DNA of 64,000 bases, taken from Clostridiales bacterium (GTDB lineage: Bacteria > Bacillota > Clostridia > Christensenellales > Aristaeellaceae). A program made the translations under genes and the position numbers. The stretch lies in assembly GCA_015056315.1 (NCBI GenBank), contig SVGN01000006.1, positions 35,076-99,075 of the forward strand, written 5' to 3'. The stretch's first letter is position 1. Each line of letters opens with the position of its first letter. Under the pieces are notes generated by a model. It searched no databases. It had not been told where the DNA came from and was given only the letters and a program-made list of their open reading frames with translations. Below, in pieces: positions 1 through 7,241 of this stretch.

Positions 1-961
1 ACGGAACTGAAATAGTTCGATCCCTGTTAATCATGCTCTTTCCGTAAAAAAGGTATGCTTTGTTGTAATCAAATTCGGAATCTATTCTCTTGAAAGAAAA
101 ACTCTTGTAACGTTCTATGTCTGAGAGGCCAATTTGTCCTGCTTCATTTGCCGCATCACAAACACACTCATATATATCTTCGTATGAGTCGAATACAATG
201 CAATGCGTTATTCCGTATTTTTTCAATTTCATTTGTTCAAAATACGACGGTGAGCTTGCGGTGCAAAAATACCTTGCCGTACCTACAGAATAAGTTGTAT
301 TTGACGCAAACAATATGTCTATCTCGTCACTTAGGCTACAGCCAACATAGAGTAGATTCTGATATTGATAATCATGTGTCAGTCGACTAAGTAGGGATGC
401 ATTGGTTTGCAAACTTACAACATACTGTTTCTGATCAAAAACTTCACTTACAGCATCGTCATATGTGAGTATTTCACCGATATCGCCATGAAGTTTTATG
501 ACACACTTATTCTCATCAAAAATACCGCTTTGAACACTACGATTGGAATAAACAACCGTATTAAAAGCACTATTACGTTCTATACCATCGTCGATGTTTA
601 ATGTGTATATATAAGGCCAATCAAGGGAGAGAAATTTAGTTTTATATTCTTCAAGGGTTACATGAGTGAAATTATCCCTTAAGTAATTCAAGCGTGTTTG
701 CCGTGGTACTATCTCACGGTACGCACTAGATACACCCGAAAAAGGCTCTGAGTTTAGATATTCCTTATCTTCGGTAGTCATACACTGATGTTTTTCTATT
801 GAACTTATCATATATGCCCTATAGTCCTCGCCGGAAGGAACCATTCCACGCAAGCTTGCACAACCACGGGTGAAGCCAGATCCTATAATGGGAATTAGCA
901 TGCGACGCTTGAGACTGTTAATGATATCGGTCCTAACAGAAGAAAAATGCACAACATTCAT
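1..961 (-). CDS. SIR2-domain protein, likely phage-defence NADase (3' end outside window)
   Basis: The reverse strand is open for 320 codons from an ATG at 961 to the window edge, so the C-terminal part is missing. AAAGGAG lies 11 bases upstream; a TTG at 964 would give tighter spacing. Visible SIR2 motifs are a nucleotide-binding loop PIIGSGFTRG (residues 24-33), YTLNIDD with Asn122, IKLHGDIG with His158, and NLLYVGCSLSDEIDILF (202-218). These match the SIR2_2-type domain. In ThsA, DSR and SIR2-STAND systems that domain depletes NAD+ on phage infection. From about residue 290 the chain leaves the SIR2 core, so a second domain probably follows, but it cannot be identified here. Base composition is clearly more AT-rich than the rest of the window, which suggests acquisition. 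Family assignment is firm; a defence role is inferred. Confidence 0.8.
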   Translation of the reverse strand, partial: MNVVHFSSVRTDIINSLKRRMLIPIIGSGFTRGCASLRGMVPSGEDYRAYMISSIEKHQCMTTEDKEYLNSEPFSGVSSAYREIVPRQTRLNYLRDNFTHVTLEEYKTKFLSLDWPYIYTLNIDDGIERNSAFNTVVYSNRSVQSGIFDENKCVIKLHGDIGEILTYDDAVSEVFDQKQYVVSLQTNASLLSRLTHDYQYQNLLYVGCSLSDEIDILFASNTTYSVGTARYFCTASSPSYFEQMKLKKYGITHCIVFDSYEDIYECVCDAANEAGQIGLSDIERYKSFSFKRIDSEFDYNKAYLFYGKSMINRDRTISVP

Positions 962-1053
962 CAATAACCTTGCTCCTTTCCATTATTGTACAGTATATCT
1001 ATATATGCAACAATTATACAAAAAAACTATGGCGATTTCAATAGCAATACACC

Positions 1054-1230
1054 ATGTCTTCGTGTGCTCTCTGTTCCCGCACGGCACAAAGGGACGCAGA
1101 ACCGCTGATCGCCATGAGAATACCCAGCCACGCGGACGACCGTGCCACGGCGGAACTCTACGCAGATCGCCATTCCGGTATGATGAAAAAAGCCGGTACA
1201 GTTCTTTACGGTCTTCTGCGACTGGAGTGA
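1054..1230 (+). CDS. Short ORF or gene remnant, unknown
   Basis: An ATG-started frame of 58 codons encodes a basic, soluble-looking peptide with two cysteines at the start (CALC). Its second half, ATAELYADRHSGMMKKAG, has the look of a helical coding segment. No ribosome binding site is visible in front of the ATG and I recognise no family. It lies between the SIR2 gene and a frameshifted pseudogene, in a stretch that looks eroded. It may be a remnant of a longer gene or simply an open frame. Confidence 0.25.
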   Translation: MSSCALCSRTAQRDAEPLIAMRIPSHADDRATAELYADRHSGMMKKAGTVLYGLLRLE

Positions 1231-1261
1231 TCGGATCGGGGCGATTAGCTGCATGAAGATA

Positions 1262-1584
1262 TTAAGGAACCGCCTTGCCGGGGGGCGGCAGGGCGGTTCC
1301 TTGGGGATGCACAGTATCCTCATTCATTTGTCCAAACCAATATTCACATATTCTTGCAAGCAGCTCTTCCGTCAGTTCAACAGCCAACTCCGGCAGAACC
1401 GCATCCATGCCGCAATAAGGGCGCAGGGCTTGCGTGCATTTGCATCATCCACCCATTCGGTTACCGTGCTGCCATCGAATATTCTTTTGCAATAAAAGCA
1501 GCCGCATTCTTTACTTGTGCAAACAGCCCTCTCGTTTTCATAGGCCATTGCATGGATCTGTTTCAGCTGCTCCATCTGTCTCAC
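1262..1584 (-). pseudogene. Frameshifted small cysteine-rich protein (CxxC cytoplasmic-protein family)
   Basis: From a GTG at 1584 (GGAGG ten bases upstream) the frame reads to ECGCFYCKRIFDGSTVTEW and then, after about 57 codons, loses the expected second cysteine pair. The neighbouring frame immediately supplies PYCGMDAVLPELAVELTEEL and runs to a stop at 1262-1264. Both halves belong to one small protein family with an FYC...CPYCG pattern, so a single-base indel near 1430-1445 has broken it. In the second frame the usual Cys before PYCG also reads Arg. The second frame ends inside the hairpin at 1264-1302. It is probably a pseudogene; a sequencing error is the alternative. Confidence 0.6.
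1264..1302. terminator. Terminator-like hairpin
   Basis: The 11-bp arms AAGGAACCGCC and GGCGGTTCCTT enclose a GC-rich loop. The core resembles the hairpin at 4142-4174. Neither side has a good T-run, so its activity is uncertain. Confidence 0.4.
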
Positions 1585-1928
1585 ACTTCACAAACCTCCG
1601 GCGGTTCGTCGTAAAAACAAAAGCCTTGAAACAAATGTTTCAAAGATTTTTCTGGTCGAGGTGACAGGATTTGAACCTGCGACCTGTTGGTCCCGAACGC
1701 TGGAATCAATCGTTCAAAAACGTAGTATTTGTCCGGGTTTCTGATGGGGTTGGGTGGTGTATCTTGCCAGAGAAAGGATATTCGGGAAGTATATTTCCGC
1801 GCAGCCACGATCCCGTACCATTGCTGTAAATGTTTTCTCAGTCTTATATCTATAATGCTATCAAACAATTCCATAAACATTGAACCAGGGCCATTGACAT
1901 ACCGATGCAATTTCTATACAATATTAAT
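1585..1928. other. Intergenic stretch with a tRNA-Pro fragment
   Basis: Apart from the partial tRNA-Pro (about 1652-1698) I see no credible gene here. Open frames across it run through the tRNA fragment and show no family signature. Confidence 0.5.
1652..1698 (-). repeat. 3' fragment of tRNA-Pro, candidate attachment site
   Basis: Forty-seven bases match the 3' half of the tRNA-Pro(CGG) gene at 6547-6623, in the same orientation. The match starts in the anticodon loop, covers the T arm and acceptor strand, and includes the encoded CCA. There is one mismatch, then identity stops. A tRNA 3' fragment in direct repeat with the intact gene is the usual footprint of integration into a tRNA gene. 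Confidence 0.65.
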
Positions 1929-1956
1929 GTTCTATTTTGAACACTTCTATTTAGAA
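1929..1956 (+). promoter_or_regulatory. Twin inverted repeats, probable MarR operator
   Basis: GTTC-TATTTT-GAAC (1929-1942) is followed directly by TTCT-ATTT-AGAA (1945-1956). Two adjacent dyads 18 bases before the MarR start codon fit an autoregulatory operator for the marR-MATE pair. Confidence 0.5.
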
Positions 1957-1973
1957 CACAAGGAGAAGGGCGT

Positions 1974-2414
1974 ATGGAGAGTGTATTTAGGCACTATGCC
2001 GCAAACGAAAGCCTGTATACGGCAACTGTTAGTCCGGTGTGTGAAAAGTACGGTCTTACCTACATGGAATTTACGGTGCTAATGTTCTTGGCAAACAATC
2101 CGCAGTTCGATACTGCCTCCGATATTGTCAAGTACAGACATTTAACGAAATCTCATGTTTCAATGTCTGTTCGCAGCTTGGAAGACAAAGGGCTGCTTAC
2201 AGGCGAGCATCACAAACCAAACAGAAGAACCATTCATCTGACGGTGCTGGATGCTGCCGATGCGATTGTAGCAGCTGGCAGAAAAGCACAACAAGCATTC
2301 GGAAAGATCCTCTTTTCCGGTTTTTCTGATTCTGAGTATGAGCAGTTCACTGCTTTTATGAAGCGAATCGATCAAAATATTGCAGATCATATCGACCTGA
2401 CACAGAAGAAATAG
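1974..2414 (+). CDS. MarR family transcriptional regulator
   Basis: The 146-residue protein has the MarR winged-helix layout. An N-terminal helix is followed by a helix-turn-helix around residues 45-75 (ASDIVKYRHLTKSHVSMSVR), a wing with the typical DKGLL...PNRRTIHLTVLD strand pair, and a C-terminal dimerisation helix. The start ATG follows AAGGAGAAGGGCGT. It ends 10 bases before the MATE exporter gene, so the two are almost certainly co-transcribed. Two adjacent inverted repeats overlap the presumed promoter. The likely role is repression of the exporter, relieved by a small-molecule ligand; the ligand is unknown. Confidence 0.85.
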   Translation: MESVFRHYAANESLYTATVSPVCEKYGLTYMEFTVLMFLANNPQFDTASDIVKYRHLTKSHVSMSVRSLEDKGLLTGEHHKPNRRTIHLTVLDAADAIVAAGRKAQQAFGKILFSGFSDSEYEQFTAFMKRIDQNIADHIDLTQKK

Positions 2415-2424
2415 GAGAACGAAT

Positions 2425-3801
2425 ATGGAAACAAACAAGGAATTTTTGGGCACGGAGCCGATTGGCAAATTGCTTTTCAAGCTGTCTGTTCCAACGGTAG
2501 TGGCACAGCTGATCAATATGCTGTATAACATTATTGACCGTATCTACATCGGTCACATGCCCGGCGACGGCAGCTTGGCCCTTACGGGTGTTGGCGTATG
2601 TATGCCGCTGATTTTGTTGGTTGCCGCCTTTGCGGCGCTGGTCAGCGCGGGTGGCGCGCCGAGGGCTTCCATTTTTATGGGCAAGAAGGATCTCGAATCT
2701 GCCGAGAAAACACTTGGCAACTGCTTCAGCCTTCAAGTTGTCGTATCCATGATTCTGACAGCCGTGCTTCTGATCTGGAATGAAGAATTGCTGCTTGCCT
2801 TTGGCGCAAGTGAAAACACCATCGGGTATGCCACGGACTATATGAGCATTTATGCCATCGGCACCCTGTTTGTGCAGATGACGCTGGGCATGAATACCTT
2901 TATTACAGCGCAGGGCTTCACCACGATCTCCATGATCGCCGTCATGATCGGCGCGGTGTGCAATATTGCCCTTGATCCTTTGTTTATCTTTGCGTTGGAT
3001 ATGGGCGTCAAGGGCGCAGCTTTGGCGACAATACTTTCGCAGGCCATTTCCTGCGTATGGGTCATTGCCTTTCTTTGCAGCAGGAAAAGCAGACTTCGCA
3101 TCCGTAAAAAGAATATGCGTTTGCAGGGCAAAATCATTTTGCCTTGTATTGCGCTTGGCACTGCGGCGTTTATTATGCAGGCCAGCGAGAGCGCCATCTC
3201 GATCTGCTTTAATTCCTCTTTGCTCAAGTACGGTGGAGATATTGCGGTCGGAGCAATGACGATCATGGTCAGCGTGATGCAGTTTGCGATGCTTCCGCTG
3301 CAGGGAATCGCCCAGGGTGCACAACCGATTACCAGCTATAACTATGGTGCCAAAAATGCAGAGCGTGTAAAAAAGACCTTCCGCCTGCTCCTGATCACCT
3401 GTATGACCTATTCCGTGACACTTTGGGCAGCGGTTATGCTTTTCCCAAAGGTATTTGTAGGAATCTTCACACCGGATAAGGCACTGATTGAGTTCGCCGC
3501 TCCAATGCTGCAGATCTACCTCGGTGGCCTGTGCCTATTCGGCGTTCAGATTGCATGTCAGATGACCTTCACTTCTCTCGGGAAGGCTGCCAATTCCATC
3601 ATTGTTGCGGTAGTGAGAAAATTCGTTCTGCTGCTCCCGCTGATCTACATTATGCCGCGTATGATTGCTGATCAAACAAAAGGAGTTTATATGGCAGAGC
3701 CCGTCGCAGACGTAATAGCCGTCACTTTCACGGCTATTCTGTTCTCAGTCCAGTTCAAAAAGGCAATGAAGGAAATGGAATTGCCTGACAGCTACAAGTG
3801 A
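2425..3801 (+). CDS. MATE family multidrug/toxin efflux protein
   Basis: The 458-residue polytopic membrane protein begins GTEPIGKLLFKLSVPTVVAQ and contains the paired six-helix bundles of the MATE fold. Typical features are NMLYNIIDRIYIGH after the first helix and LPLQGIAQGAQPITSYNYGA at the start of the second half. MATE proteins export cationic drugs or metabolites using Na+ or H+ gradients. Length (about 450) and twelve-helix layout are normal. It directly follows the MarR gene in one operon; AGGAG precedes the start. Substrate is not predictable. It probably serves as cargo of the tRNA-Pro-linked segment. Confidence 0.9.
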   Translation: METNKEFLGTEPIGKLLFKLSVPTVVAQLINMLYNIIDRIYIGHMPGDGSLALTGVGVCMPLILLVAAFAALVSAGGAPRASIFMGKKDLESAEKTLGNCFSLQVVVSMILTAVLLIWNEELLLAFGASENTIGYATDYMSIYAIGTLFVQMTLGMNTFITAQGFTTISMIAVMIGAVCNIALDPLFIFALDMGVKGAALATILSQAISCVWVIAFLCSRKSRLRIRKKNMRLQGKIILPCIALGTAAFIMQASESAISICFNSSLLKYGGDIAVGAMTIMVSVMQFAMLPLQGIAQGAQPITSYNYGAKNAERVKKTFRLLLITCMTYSVTLWAAVMLFPKVFVGIFTPDKALIEFAAPMLQIYLGGLCLFGVQIACQMTFTSLGKAANSIIVAVVRKFVLLLPLIYIMPRMIADQTKGVYMAEPVADVIAVTFTAILFSVQFKKAMKEMELPDSYK

Positions 3802-3841
3802 GAATGAACATGAACGAAAAAGATAAAGCAACAGTCAGGCA

Positions 3842-4111
3842 ATGACCACGGACGCTTTTATCAACATTGTACGCAAATACACGCACGCAAAAAAGCTCAC
3901 GCCGAGTATGCTCAACGAGCTGATCCAACGTATCGAAGTGCATCAGGCAGAGAAGCTGGATGGCGTTCAGGTGCGGCGACTCACAATTCATTACAACTGC
4001 GTTGGGTCACTGGATATTCCCGATGAGCCTACACTGGAAACACCAAAAGTAGTGATGCAGACCCGCAAAGGTATGCGTGTCGCTTACGAACCTGCTGGCA
4101 CAGCCATCTGA
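3842..4111 (+). pseudogene. C-terminal fragment of a large serine recombinase (DUF4368)
   Basis: The 89 residues correspond to the DUF4368 tail of TnpX/TndX-type large serine recombinases. The pattern FINIVRKYTHAKKLTPSMLN, LIQRIEVHQAEK, then a basic strand ending IHYNCVG, is characteristic. A full enzyme has about 500 or more residues; the catalytic resolvase and recombinase domains are absent. A few codons in another frame just upstream (from 3808) may be further debris. There is no clear ribosome binding site. It is a relic of a conjugative or mobilisable element that probably once carried this segment. Confidence 0.7.
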
Positions 4112-4133
4112 AAATCCCTCATTATTCTCCGCA

Positions 4134-4174
4134 TAAAAAAGAAACCGCCTTGCCGGGTCTCGGCAAGGCGGTTT
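4134..4174 (-). terminator. Rho-independent terminator after the ATPase gene
   Basis: The perfect 14-bp stem AAACCGCCTTGCCG / CGGCAAGGCGGTTT (4142-4155, 4161-4174) is followed on the minus strand by CTTTTTTATG. It lies about 60 bases after the stop of the minus-strand ATPase gene. Confidence 0.8.
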
Positions 4175-4231
4175 ATCATGGAACGCATTTCACATAGCCC
4201 GCTCTGATCACATTGTTATGCTATCATGTAA

Positions 4232-5827
4232 TTATACATATATTTCTCTTTTATCAGGTTTTTGAAATTGCGCCTTAAAATATCGCAAAAGCGGATAATG
4301 AAATGTCAATGGCAACATCGGATCAATATCCTTATCCCCCTTGAAAGCGAAACGCTTTACTTCGCCATAATTGCCTATCACACCAATATCGTACAGATCC
4401 CGCAGAATGTGCGCAGGCTTTCTGTTTCCATTTTTTAGGTTCTCAACCTCCTCAAAAGTTTCAGCCTTGCCATCAATCTGCGCCGCAAACTCCCTCGATG
4501 TAAAAGGAACTTGCAAGCCGGTTAAAGCTTGTCGAATTCCGGAAACCTCTACATCCGAATACTTCACAGTGAGTATTTCTTCAAACTCAGCCCAAGATTC
4601 TTCTGAATAACGCTGTCTTACAATATCAAGCGTCTCCTGATCAATGAAATCCTTTTCATTGGCGACTTCCTGAATAATCGAAAAAAAGCGAATAATATCT
4701 CTAGGGCGCAACCAAGTTTGATCCAAGATATAATTACGAATCGGTATGTTTCCTCTGCCAACCGATTTAACAAAATACTCTTCAAACACATCTTCAGTTA
4801 TTTCAAGTCCCATCTGTTCCTCACTGTATTGAAAGCGCCGTTCCAGCATTCTCAATAATGGTTGTGTTCTTATGTCACCACCCTTTTGTTGCCAACTAAT
4901 CTGTACGCCAAAATCATGAATCGGCTTGTTGATTTCAAGTCCTTTCGATTTCACTTCGCGGTACACTTCATTGCGAATAGCAGTCATTATGTATACATTA
5001 TACCCGCGCTTTTTTGCAATCTCATTCATATATTGAATTGCAAAAATCAAATCCCTGATCAGCGTAATATCTCTTTCATAATTCTTAGTTTTTTTCAACG
5101 ACAATTCCAACTCATCAACAAACACATACATATCGCACTCATCAGGACTTAGATTTGAATACAATTCAACAATCTTCTTTCCCAAAGAAGCGAAAGAAAC
5201 GGTACGAGACTTATCACTATCCCATTCAAACTCCACCCCAATCTTGGCGAGCTTGCCTATATCAATCTCAATATTCCCGCGCTTTAGTTTGGGAATAATC
5301 CTCTTTACTGCATCACTGGTGTCCGATTCTTTATATACAAGACTAATCAGCTTTTGCAACTTACCCCATGGTTCTGTTTCCCGATCGAACACCCCTCCTT
5401 CTGTGAATTTCTCCAACCGACATATAATCACTTTAATTAGATAGACTTGCCAAGCCAATGTACAATCAATGCTCTTATCGCTTGGTATATCCCTATCCAA
5501 AATTTCTTCAAACGGTGCTTGTGGTACACCCGCACGTTTCATTTGATTTCTTTCGTCTTCATCGAAATCTCTTCTAAATCGAATAAACTCTGAAAATTTT
5601 CTATCAGGCTCACCAGCAACAAGTGACTCAATGTATTTCAACAACATAGTCTTACCTGTCCCTTTGTCACCGCAAATATAGTATCTCCGGCCCGAAAGGA
5701 AATCGTTCACATCTAAACAGGACAACTGAAAGAACAAATCCTTACATTTGTCTTGCCCATATTCAAGGAATTCATTATAGCCATCAGTCTTCCCAATATA
5801 TAGATTGGAGAGTTTCAGTCGTCCCAT
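4232..5827 (-). CDS. P-loop ATPase, Sll1717-like family
   Basis: The 531-residue soluble protein has a Walker A GDKGTGKT at residues 53-60, a hydrophobic Walker B strand ending FVDELELSL near the middle, and a later TWLRPRDIIRFF motif. This layout matches the Sll1717-type P-loop ATPases, which often occur in defence or mobile islands. The role is not established. I chose the ATG at 5827 because AGGAGG lies seven bases before it; the ATG at 5833 would overlap that site. The gene is AT-rich compared with the chromosome and stands alone, antisense to the MarR-MATE pair, with its own terminator. It could be cargo of the tRNA-Pro segment. Function beyond ATP binding is unknown. Confidence 0.7.
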   Translation of the reverse strand: MGRLKLSNLYIGKTDGYNEFLEYGQDKCKDLFFQLSCLDVNDFLSGRRYYICGDKGTGKTMLLKYIESLVAGEPDRKFSEFIRFRRDFDEDERNQMKRAGVPQAPFEEILDRDIPSDKSIDCTLAWQVYLIKVIICRLEKFTEGGVFDRETEPWGKLQKLISLVYKESDTSDAVKRIIPKLKRGNIEIDIGKLAKIGVEFEWDSDKSRTVSFASLGKKIVELYSNLSPDECDMYVFVDELELSLKKTKNYERDITLIRDLIFAIQYMNEIAKKRGYNVYIMTAIRNEVYREVKSKGLEINKPIHDFGVQISWQQKGGDIRTQPLLRMLERRFQYSEEQMGLEITEDVFEEYFVKSVGRGNIPIRNYILDQTWLRPRDIIRFFSIIQEVANEKDFIDQETLDIVRQRYSEESWAEFEEILTVKYSDVEVSGIRQALTGLQVPFTSREFAAQIDGKAETFEEVENLKNGNRKPAHILRDLYDIGVIGNYGEVKRFAFKGDKDIDPMLPLTFHYPLLRYFKAQFQKPDKREIYV

Positions 5828-5971
5828 AAACATGCCTCCTGCTTTTCTGTTGTGTTTACTATAATTATTGTAACAATATCACATTGTGTAGAAAAACGTC
5901 AAGCTTGTTTCTTGAGTTTCCCATTTCTTTCGCAAGGTCATCCAATAGGGGCGCGTAGCATCCCTGTTGGC

Positions 5972-6001
5972 ACACGACTTTGCATGCAAAGTGTAGTGTG
6001 T
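5972..6001. repeat. Near-perfect palindrome
   Basis: ACTTTGCATGCAAAGT (5977-5992) is a perfect 16-bp palindrome, extended by CACAC on the left and GTGTG on the right. It could be a protein-binding site or an origin- or transfer-type hairpin of the neighbouring element. Confidence 0.5.
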
Positions 6002-6227
6002 TATACCTTTTGTGGGCGCTGGCGCTGGAAAGGTGCTGGGCTGGCCAGGGCCTTTCCAGCGGCATGAGGGCAGACGGGTTTTGTGGACAAGTGCCACGAA
6101 AACACCGGGCTTTGCAGGAGCAAAAGCCGCCTGACCGGGAAGAGTTGGGGCAGGAATGCCTGCAGCCATGCGGAAGGCTTCCTGCCTCAACGTCCCGCAA
6201 AAGGGATACTCACCCCGCCGCAGCGGA

Positions 6228-6461
6228 TCACTCCCACGGGTCGAGGGCGAGCAGGGTTTCCTTCGGCAGTTTGTCGTTATCACAGCCAAGAAGATACACA
6301 ATGGCTTTCCCGGCAAACATGTTGGTGCGTATGGTATCCCCGTCAGCAAGCCGGATGATCCGTGCGGTTCCGTTCTCAAAATCGAATACGATCTCGCCCC
6401 ATTCGCCGTCGCAGTCTGCCTGATACAGGTAGGTAGCGGCGGCGATTCTGAACCAAACGGA
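6228..6461 (-). pseudogene. Start-less coding remnant, unknown family
   Basis: The minus-strand frame reads for 78 codons between two stops with good coding character: YQADCDGEWGEIVFDFENG, then ARIIRLADGDTIRTNMFAGK, then LLGCDNDKLPKETLLAL. The only ATG is internal and no ribosome binding site is present. It looks like the C-terminal part of a small acidic protein whose 5' end was lost near the tRNA-Pro junction. I do not recognise the family. Confidence 0.4.
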
Positions 6462-6505
6462 TCAGGATCGCCCCGGGCGGCAGGCTCTCACCTGTATAAA
6501 ACGCA

Positions 6506-6544
6506 ACAAAAAACGACCAGATCTCACATGAAATCGGCCGTTTT
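6506..6544 (-). terminator. Terminator of the tRNA-Thr/tRNA-Pro transcript
   Basis: An imperfect stem with outer arms AAAACG and CGTTTT directly follows the CCA end of tRNA-Pro on the minus strand and ends in CGTTTTTTG. Confidence 0.5.
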
Positions 6545-6546
6545 GC

Positions 6547-6623
6547 TGGTCGAGGTGACAGGATTTGAACCTGCGACCTTTTGGTCCCGAACCAAACGCG
6601 CTACCAAACTGCGCTACACCTCG
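6547..6623 (-). tRNA. tRNA-Pro (CGG)
   Basis: The minus strand folds into a complete cloverleaf: acceptor CGAGGTG/CACCTCG, discriminator A, encoded CCA, T loop TTCAAAT. The anticodon loop TTCGGGA gives anticodon CGG. A 3' fragment of it is repeated at 1652-1698. Confidence 0.93.
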
Positions 6624-6631
6624 CTATGGAC

Positions 6632-6707
6632 TGGAGCCAATGAGGGGACTCGAACCCCTGGCCTGCTGATTACGAATCAGCTGCTCTACCGACTGAGCTA
6701 CATTGGC
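6632..6707 (-). tRNA. tRNA-Thr (CGT)
   Basis: The acceptor GCCAATG/CATTGGC, T loop TTCGAGT and anticodon loop TTCGTAA (anticodon CGT) form a full cloverleaf with encoded CCA. It lies eight bases upstream of tRNA-Pro on the same strand, so both are probably one transcript. Confidence 0.93.
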
Positions 6708-6782
6708 ACATCAGCACTGCTCATTATAGCAAACGCGCCAGCCTTTGTCCAGTACTTTTTTGAAAACACAAAAGGTTTTGCC

Positions 6783-6811
6783 TTGCCAACAGCCCGAATG
6801 CATGGTATACT
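6783..6811 (+). promoter_or_regulatory. Promoter for the tRNA-Ser locus
   Basis: TTGCCA, a 17-base spacer and TATACT, placed 47 bases before the truncated tRNA-Ser copy at 6858. Confidence 0.6.
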
Positions 6812-6857
6812 GTTTTGGTCTGCGGTGCAACATACAAACGGCACCCAAGACCCATAG

Positions 6858-6899
6858 GGAGACGTATCGAAGTGGTCATAACGGGGCTGACTCGAAATC
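6858..6899 (+). repeat. 5' half of tRNA-Ser (truncated copy)
   Basis: The first 42 bases of tRNA-Ser(CGA), from the acceptor through the anticodon loop, are repeated here with one mismatch relative to 7040-7081. The rest of the tRNA is absent. It lies directly downstream of the only tRNA-type promoter seen for this locus. Confidence 0.75.
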
Positions 6900-7039
6900 C
6901 TCCTTGTCCACTGGAGATGTCCCCGATGTAATCCCTTGATTTTCCTACGGTTGCGGGAACCATAAGAGCTGGAAAATCACCTACATCTCTCCAACATATC
7001 TCTTCAGTTTCCAAGGTGTGTTTGAGAGGAATCATTCAT

Positions 7040-7130
7040 GGAGACGTATCGAAGCGGTCATAACGGGGCTGACTCGAAATCAGTTTGCCGGGTTTCCGGC
7101 ACGTGGGTTCGAATCCCACCGTCTCCGCCA
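7040..7130 (+). tRNA. tRNA-Ser (CGA)
   Basis: A complete type II tRNA of 91 bases including CCA: acceptor GGAGACG/CGTCTCC, a long variable arm (GCCGGGTTTCCGGC) and anticodon CGA in loop CTCGAAA. Its last 26 bases plus flank form the left attachment core of the element to the right. Confidence 0.93.
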
Positions 7131-7133
7131 CAC
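7108..7133 (+). repeat. Attachment site core, left (attL)
   Basis: Twenty-six bases covering the T arm, acceptor strand and CCA of tRNA-Ser plus three bases are repeated exactly at 18722-18747. The integrase gene starts this side of the element, the usual arrangement for tRNA-targeting tyrosine recombinases. Confidence 0.85.
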
Positions 7134-7136
7134 CTC

Positions 7137-7173
7137 AAAGCCTTGTGAAATAACACTTTCCAAGGCTTTTTCT
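7137..7173 (+). terminator. Terminator after tRNA-Ser
   Basis: AAAGCCTTG / CAAGGCTTT arms, followed by TTCTT, directly after the tRNA. Confidence 0.6.
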
Positions 7174-7192
7174 TATGCCCAAAACCACCCTT

Positions 7193-7212
7193 TACCACAA
7201 TATCTACCACAA
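7193..7212. promoter_or_regulatory. Two TACCACAA boxes, probable integrase arm sites (left)
   Basis: TACCACAA occurs at 7193-7200 and 7205-7212, exactly 12 bases apart, between attL and the integrase gene. Matching boxes with the same spacing occur near the right end at 18572-18603. Confidence 0.6.
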
Positions 7213-7241
7213 CCAGCAAAAAACCCGGCATTTCTGCCGGG

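Larger units (their letters stand above)
5834..6546. other. Gene-poor stretch next to tRNA-Pro
   Basis: It contains a long palindrome (5972-6001), a start-less coding remnant on the minus strand (6228-6461) and the tRNA terminator (6506-6544). No intact gene is visible; frames covering 5879-6379 show no recognisable protein. Confidence 0.5.

Noticed and set aside
148..601. Two plus-strand open frames at the left edge
   Set aside because: They lie opposite the SIR2 frame, have no ribosome binding sites and no recognisable motifs.
5879..6423. Several overlapping open frames of 90-170 codons on both strands
   Set aside because: Proline- and serine-rich translations without family signals; only the start-less frame at 6228-6461 shows real coding character.
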